From contig JAQUQL010000003.1 in NCBI GenBank assembly GCA_028716145.1, positions 1 through 44,494 of the forward strand: a stretch of DNA of 44,494 nucleotides, written 5' to 3'. Below the pieces are notes generated by a model, which made no database searches, was not told where the DNA came from, and saw only the letters and a program-made list of their open reading frames with translations. A program made the translations under genes and the position numbers. Source of the stretch: Dehalococcoidales bacterium. GTDB lineage: Bacteria; Chloroflexota; Dehalococcoidia; Dehalococcoidales; CSSed11-197. Shown here piece by piece: positions 39,922-44,494 of the stretch. Positions within the stretch are counted from its first letter, which is position 1; every line of letters starts with the position of its first letter.

Positions 39922-40965
39922 TTAAAAGCCCAAACTTGCAGCCAGGCGGGTAGCGTATTGATCTGTCATGCCGGCGATGTAGTCAACTACCGCCCTGGTG
40001 GTATCAGCGCAGCTTGCCGCAAGGTAGTCTGCAGGAAGAAGTTCAGTATGGGAGCAAAGGTGATCAAACAGGTTCATTACAGTTTGCCTGGCTGGTTCGG
40101 TTTCAACAATTACTGATCCGGTTTTATAAACTCGGTAAAAGAGGAAGTTTTTGAGGTCGCTGGCGGCCTCTTTCATTTCAGGGCTCATGCTGATCTGGTT
40201 TTCCGACCCTTCTGTTTCACCGGTAACCGACCAGGAGGTAAATATTATATCGCCTACCATATTGTTGATTCTTTCACGGTGGGTATGCCCCATTATCTTT
40301 TTGGAAGAGGCTGGCAGATCGGAAGGGGCTATCATTTTAGCCCGTATCGCATCTTCTACATCGTGGTTAATATAGGCAACCAGGTCGGACAGCTTAACAA
40401 CATCTGCTTCAAGAGAGCCGGTTTCGCCCCATCCTTCTCCCAGGATTTCCTCCATCGATTTAGAGTGGTTTAATATGCCATCTCTTACTTCCCAGGTAAG
40501 ATTGAGCCCTTTACCCTCATTTTCAAGAACGTCAACTACCCTGAGACTTTGTTGATTATGCCTGAAACCAGGTTTGTACAGCTGGTTTAACACTTCTTCT
40601 CCGGCATGGCCAAAAGGAGTGTGCCCCAGATCATGCCCCAGTCCGATCGCCTCCACCAGGTCCTCGTTAAGATTCAGTGCACGAGCAATAGTACGGGCTA
40701 TTTGAGTTACTTCCAGCGTGTGGGTAAGCCGGGTAACGTAATGGTCCCCTGTTGGGGCGATAAAAACCTGAGTTTTATGCTTCAGCCTGCGGAAGGCTTT
40801 GCAGTGGATTATGCGATCACGATCACGCTGGAATTCAGTGCGTATATCGCAGGGCTTCTCGGGTTTTTCCCTCCCGCGACTCAACCGGCTTTTACATGCA
40901 TGTGGTGACAGGAGCGCCAGTTCTCTCTCTTCGGTTCGAAGTCGGACTTGGCACCTGTTTGGCAT
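39922..40965 (-). CDS. Deoxyguanosinetriphosphate triphosphohydrolase-like protein
   Basis: FQRDRDRIIHCKAFRRLKHKTQVF...THTLEVTQIARTIARALNLNEDLVEAIGLGHDLGHTPFGHAGE. Confidence 0.93.
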   Translation of the reverse strand: MPNRCQVRLRTEERELALLSPHACKSRLSRGREKPEKPCDIRTEFQRDRDRIIHCKAFRRLKHKTQVFIAPTGDHYVTRLTHTLEVTQIARTIARALNLNEDLVEAIGLGHDLGHTPFGHAGEEVLNQLYKPGFRHNQQSLRVVDVLENEGKGLNLTWEVRDGILNHSKSMEEILGEGWGETGSLEADVVKLSDLVAYINHDVEDAIRAKMIAPSDLPASSKKIMGHTHRERINNMVGDIIFTSWSVTGETEGSENQISMSPEMKEAASDLKNFLFYRVYKTGSVIVETEPARQTVMNLFDHLCSHTELLPADYLAASCADTTRAVVDYIAGMTDQYATRLAASLGF

Positions 40966-43211
40966 TATTTTTTCAGCTTTGCTTCAGCCCTGGCAATTAT
41001 CTCCCGAGTGGTGCCTATCATGTCTGGGCTTACTGAAACAGAAGTAATTCCCCAGCTAACCAGTTTTTCAGTGAGTTCGGGATAGACTGACGGAGCCTGT
41101 CCGCAGATAGAAGAAGTTACCCCCATTTCTTTGGAGATGGTTATGGCTCTTTCCAGTGCCATGAGAACCGCTTCGTTGCGTTCGTCAAAGGTTTTTGCCA
41201 GCCGGTCAGAGTCACGATCGATGCCGAGAATGAGCTGGGTAAGGTCGTTTGACCCGATGGAGATACCATCTATGCCGACGCTTAAGAATTTATCAATCAG
41301 GAATATGTTGGAGGGGACTTCCACCATCATCCATAAACGGAAGTCCTTGGAACGTTTGAGCCCTTCAGATTCGAGCAGGTCTTTGGTTGCCTGGAGTTCG
41401 CCAATCGTTCTTACAAAGGGTATCATCACCCATAGATTGGGATAATCTTTGCGAACCCTTCTTATGGCTTCAATTTCCAGTTTGAAAGACTCAACATCTG
41501 TAATGTAGCGTGATGCCCCCCTGTACCCAAGCATTGGGTTTTCTTCTACTTCTTCAAACTCGCGTCCACCGATAAGGTCGCGGTATTCATTGGTTTTAAA
41601 ATCAGTAGTGCGGTATACGACCGGCCTGGGATAAAAAGCTTTGGCAAACATTAAAATGTTGTTGTAGAGCTTTTCAACAAATTCATATCCGCGTTTGTGT
41701 TTTAGCATATATTTGGGATGTTCACCGATCTGGGCGATCATAAATTCTGCCCTGAGCAGACCAACACCATCTACGTTTCTTGAGGCCACCATTTCTGCCA
41801 GTTCTGACTGAGCCAGGTTAACATATACCCTGGTTTTTGTTTCTATGGCTTCCCTCAACACATTGGCCGCAAACGAAGATGCTGTATCTGTGCCAACCTT
41901 GCCTTCATAAACTTTTCCGTGGCTGCCATCAACAGTTATTACCATGTCATTGGCCAGTTTGCCGGTTGCCTGACTGGCACCTACGACGCAGGGGATTCCC
42001 AGCTCGCGGCTGACGATGGCAGCATGGGCAGTGCGGCCTCCGCGGTCAGTGACAATAGCAGCTGCTCTTTTCATGGCCGGTACAAAATCAGGGGTAGTCA
42101 TTTCAGCAACCAGAATGTCGCCTTCTCCCACCTGGTCGATCTGGGTGGGGTCAAGAATTATGCGAACCGGCCCGGAAGCCAGCCCGGGTGAGGCAGCATC
42201 TCCGGTGAGAAGGACTGGAGCATCTATCTCGGCTTCTTCCTCCATGCTTTCCTTTAGTGCGGTTACCGGTCGGGACTGGACGATATAAAATGTATTATTC
42301 TCTCTTGCCCATTCGATGTCCTGTGGTTGGCCATAGTGGGCTTCTATATGCCTGCCCATTTCAGCCAGCTGGAGAATTTCAGCATCAGTAAGCTTTTGCT
42401 GCTTCTGAATTCTTGCTGGCAACTGCAGCCAGATATTGGGTTCCTTTTCTCCAGGTGCAGGATTTCGGGTAAGCTGTTGTTCCTGCCGGCTGATCTTTTT
42501 GGAGATGGTTTTCATTTGCTGTTTGTCTATTATATAAAGGTCTGGGCTTACCTCCCCGGATACCAGGCCTTCACCAAGGCCGTAGATAGCTTCAATCACC
42601 ATCTTTTGAGTATCGCTGGTAACTGGCTCAACAGTGAACATTACCCCTGAAGTGCGGGAGTTGACCATTCTTTGTACCGGAACAGCAATCCCGACTTTTA
42701 GGTGCTCATATCCCTGTTGTTCCCGGTAATAGATCGCGCGTGATTCAAAAAGGGATGCCCAGCAGTTTTGAACTGCCTGGATGACATTTTCCTCCCCCTC
42801 GATGTTTAAATAAGTGCTCTGTTGGCCTGCGAAAGAGGCTTCCGGCAGATCTTCCGCGGTTGCGGATGACCTTACTGCTACCAGGCCCTGGCCAAGCTCA
42901 CTGTAGGCCTTCTTGATAGAGGTCTTTATTTCTTCGGGCATAATTGCAGAAGAAATAAGCTGTTTTATCTTTTTACTGGTTTCCTGTAACTGGCGGGAAT
43001 TATCAGCGTCCAGGTTTTTTAACAGGGCTTGTATCTTGGAGGTTAGCCTGGACTCTTCCATAAAAGAATAATAGGCCTGTGAGGTGACTATAAAACCCGG
43101 TGGCACCGGGATACTAGCCTGAGTCATCTCTCCAAGGTTGGCACCTTTACCGCCAACCACGGCGATGTCGCCCTTGCCGACTTCTTTGAACCACACAACG
43201 GCCTTTTCCAT
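40965..43211 (-). CDS. ppsA: Phosphoenolpyruvate synthase
   Basis: MEKAVVWFKEVGKGDIAVVGGKGANLGEM...TDRGGRTAHAAIVSRELGIPCVVGA...GSNDLTQL; ORF extends to 43292 but internal ATG is preferred. Confidence 0.93.
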   Translation of the reverse strand: MEKAVVWFKEVGKGDIAVVGGKGANLGEMTQASIPVPPGFIVTSQAYYSFMEESRLTSKIQALLKNLDADNSRQLQETSKKIKQLISSAIMPEEIKTSIKKAYSELGQGLVAVRSSATAEDLPEASFAGQQSTYLNIEGEENVIQAVQNCWASLFESRAIYYREQQGYEHLKVGIAVPVQRMVNSRTSGVMFTVEPVTSDTQKMVIEAIYGLGEGLVSGEVSPDLYIIDKQQMKTISKKISRQEQQLTRNPAPGEKEPNIWLQLPARIQKQQKLTDAEILQLAEMGRHIEAHYGQPQDIEWARENNTFYIVQSRPVTALKESMEEEAEIDAPVLLTGDAASPGLASGPVRIILDPTQIDQVGEGDILVAEMTTPDFVPAMKRAAAIVTDRGGRTAHAAIVSRELGIPCVVGASQATGKLANDMVITVDGSHGKVYEGKVGTDTASSFAANVLREAIETKTRVYVNLAQSELAEMVASRNVDGVGLLRAEFMIAQIGEHPKYMLKHKRGYEFVEKLYNNILMFAKAFYPRPVVYRTTDFKTNEYRDLIGGREFEEVEENPMLGYRGASRYITDVESFKLEIEAIRRVRKDYPNLWVMIPFVRTIGELQATKDLLESEGLKRSKDFRLWMMVEVPSNIFLIDKFLSVGIDGISIGSNDLTQLILGIDRDSDRLAKTFDERNEAVLMALERAITISKEMGVTSSICGQAPSVYPELTEKLVSWGITSVSVSPDMIGTTREIIARAEAKLKK

Positions 43212-43506
43212 ATCAAACTCACTCCTTAGGGGTTTTAAAGTTCTATCATTATAACAATAGTGAGCCTCTTGAATAAAGTGGGTAGTTTTCAAGGCTGTTC
43301 CACCCCTTATTTCTTTCGAGTGTCACCTGTAAGGTTGGGCATGTCCGGCGACTGCTGGCCGAACAACCGTTGATTATGGCAGGGTTTTTTCCTGTGGGGA
43401 TAATCACGAGCTTCTGCTTTTTTACGCCACCAGGATTTAGGGGCAATATATTCTCCATCATAGAAATGGTGTAATCCGAACCGCCGGGCAGACATTCGGC
43501 AGTTAT

Positions 43507-43535
43507 TTGACAGTGCAATTAGGCCAGAGTAAAAT
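43507..43535 (+). promoter_or_regulatory. Predicted sigma70 promoter of the DUF151 nuclease gene
   Basis: TTGACA - 17 nt - TAAAAT. Confidence 0.65.
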
Positions 43536-43582
43536 TTCTTTGCTTAAGCGAGCAGCGGCTAAGATGCCGAGGAGGTACCAAA

Positions 43583-44155
43583 ATGGTTGAGGTTACTATT
43601 GATAGTGTTCGAATAGGGCTGATGAACCGCAAGCCGGAATATCAGTATGTTGTATTGCTCAGGGAGAAGATGAGTAAAAGGTATCTGCCTATATTTATTG
43701 GTCAGGCTGAAGCCAGGGCGATACTGGTAAAACTCAAAAACGAAGCAGTGCCTCGTCCCATGACTCACGATCTTTTACAAAAGGTGATCGATGCAATGGA
43801 AGCTTCCGTTGATTCCATAGTTGTCAATTCGCTTGAAAATGATATCTTTTTTGCAAAAATAACCATGAATCTTAAAGGCCACCAGTATGAGATAGATTCT
43901 CGCCCGAGCGATGCGCTGGCTCTTGCGATAAGAGTTGACGCTCCCATTTTTGTTGACGAAAGTGTTCTTGAAAAGGCCGGGATATCTCTTGATCGGGACA
44001 AGGAAACCGATGATTTGATCCTTGATGGTACTGAAAGTCTCGAAGGGGAAGGCAAAGGCGGCAAGGTAAGCGAGGAAGAGATGAAGAGGCTGGGAGCTTT
44101 CCGCGATTTTATCGATACTCTTGACCTGGATGATTTTGATAAAAATAAATCCTGA
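43583..44155 (+). CDS. Bifunctional nuclease domain (DUF151) protein
   Basis: YQYVVLLREKMSKRYLPIFIGQAEARAI...IDSRPSDALALAIRVDAPIFVDESVLEKAGI; SD gaggagg upstream. Confidence 0.92.
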   Translation: MVEVTIDSVRIGLMNRKPEYQYVVLLREKMSKRYLPIFIGQAEARAILVKLKNEAVPRPMTHDLLQKVIDAMEASVDSIVVNSLENDIFFAKITMNLKGHQYEIDSRPSDALALAIRVDAPIFVDESVLEKAGISLDRDKETDDLILDGTESLEGEGKGGKVSEEEMKRLGAFRDFIDTLDLDDFDKNKS

Positions 44156-44184
44156 TTGTTTCGGCAAGATAAACAATCAGGATT
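44148..44184 (+). terminator. Candidate terminator hairpin overlapping the stop codon of the DUF151 gene
   Basis: Perfect 14-bp inverted repeat aatcctgattgttt/aaacaatcaggatt; T tract follows shortly. Confidence 0.55.
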
Positions 44185-44192
44185 AACGATTT

Positions 44193-44222
44193 TTGACTTG
44201 CTTTGAAGTGTTTTGTTATGCT
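44193..44222 (+). promoter_or_regulatory. Predicted sigma70 promoter
   Basis: TTGACT - 18 nt - TATGCT. Confidence 0.55.
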
Positions 44223-44228
44223 ATCCTC

Positions 44229-44383
44229 TTGGAAGCAAAAAATTGCGAGTCCTACGTGTTAAAACGCAATGTTTATATTTACCAGAAGCCTGGTTGGCGA
44301 TTAAAAGTTGGTACCTGTTGATTTTTGTACAGTAAAAGCTTGGTTTTAATCAATTTCTGCATTTTGCAACCAGGCTTTTTTTA
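44229..44383 (+). ncRNA. Candidate structured RNA (sRNA or attenuator/riboswitch-like leader) ending in an intrinsic terminator
   Basis: Promoter upstream; hairpin ATTGCG/CGCAAT; nested GATTAAAA/TTTTAATC inside an 11-bp perfect AAGCCTGGTTG/CAACCAGGCTT stem followed by TTTTTTTA; no convincing ORF. Confidence 0.5.
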
Positions 44384-44462
44384 TGGTTTTTTACGATCGG
44401 TTTTTATCTATGCAGAACTTAGAACATTTTTGCGAAAATAATTCAGGTAAGGGGGATAGCTA

Positions 44463-44494
44463 GTGGCTAAGAAGAAGGGCTGCCTTGGCTGTTC
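44463..44494 (+). CDS. Start of a CDS truncated by the window end (function undetermined)
   Basis: GTG start reading (M)AKKKGCLGC...; purine-rich aggtaaggggg upstream. Confidence 0.4.
   Translation, partial: MAKKKGCLGC

Noticed and set aside
43249-43518. 89-aa (and overlapping 62-aa, 43307-43495) minus-strand ORFs
   Set aside because: No convincing ribosome-binding site or homology; the longer ORF overlaps a strong plus-strand promoter. The 62-aa ORF is compositionally protein-like, but support is insufficient.

Overview
The window is a gene-dense bacterial chromosomal segment. Gene content and style suggest Chloroflexota/Dehalococcoidia, but that is a low-confidence inference. Most of it is housekeeping: hemW-lepA, ppa, lysA-holB-ricT-like, a DnaD-like/helicase-loader/dnaB/rplI replication cluster, trxB, uvrA, sbcC-like, rpoD-dnaG-dgt-ppsA and a DUF151 nuclease. 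No rRNA, tRNA, CRISPR array or transposase was recognised. The standout is a tightly packed 8-gene minus-strand operon (~10420 to 5080). It runs from a sigma70-like promoter with a palindromic putative operator through an ArsR-family regulator, an ArsP/UPF0718-type permease, a small CxxC thioredoxin, an ArsF-like lipoprotein, a CcdA/DsbD(ArsG)-like transmembrane thiol protein, a Tat-signal GcvH-like lipoyl-domain lipoprotein with the lipoyl lysine retained, lipB and lipA. This reads as a candidate ArsR-controlled system that makes a lipoylated carrier in the cytosol, exports it folded via Tat, and supplies it with electrons or thiols across the membrane. Other points of interest: a molybdenum-hydroxylase operon whose [2Fe-2S] subunit has a Tat/lipobox leader and two degenerate zinc-finger-like repeats; a tandem-duplicated DnaC/IstB-like helicase loader; a chagasin-like inhibitor lipoprotein; a superinfection-immunity-like membrane protein with a zinc ribbon; a mosaic intergenic repeat array; and a promoter/terminator-bounded structured RNA candidate near the 3' end.
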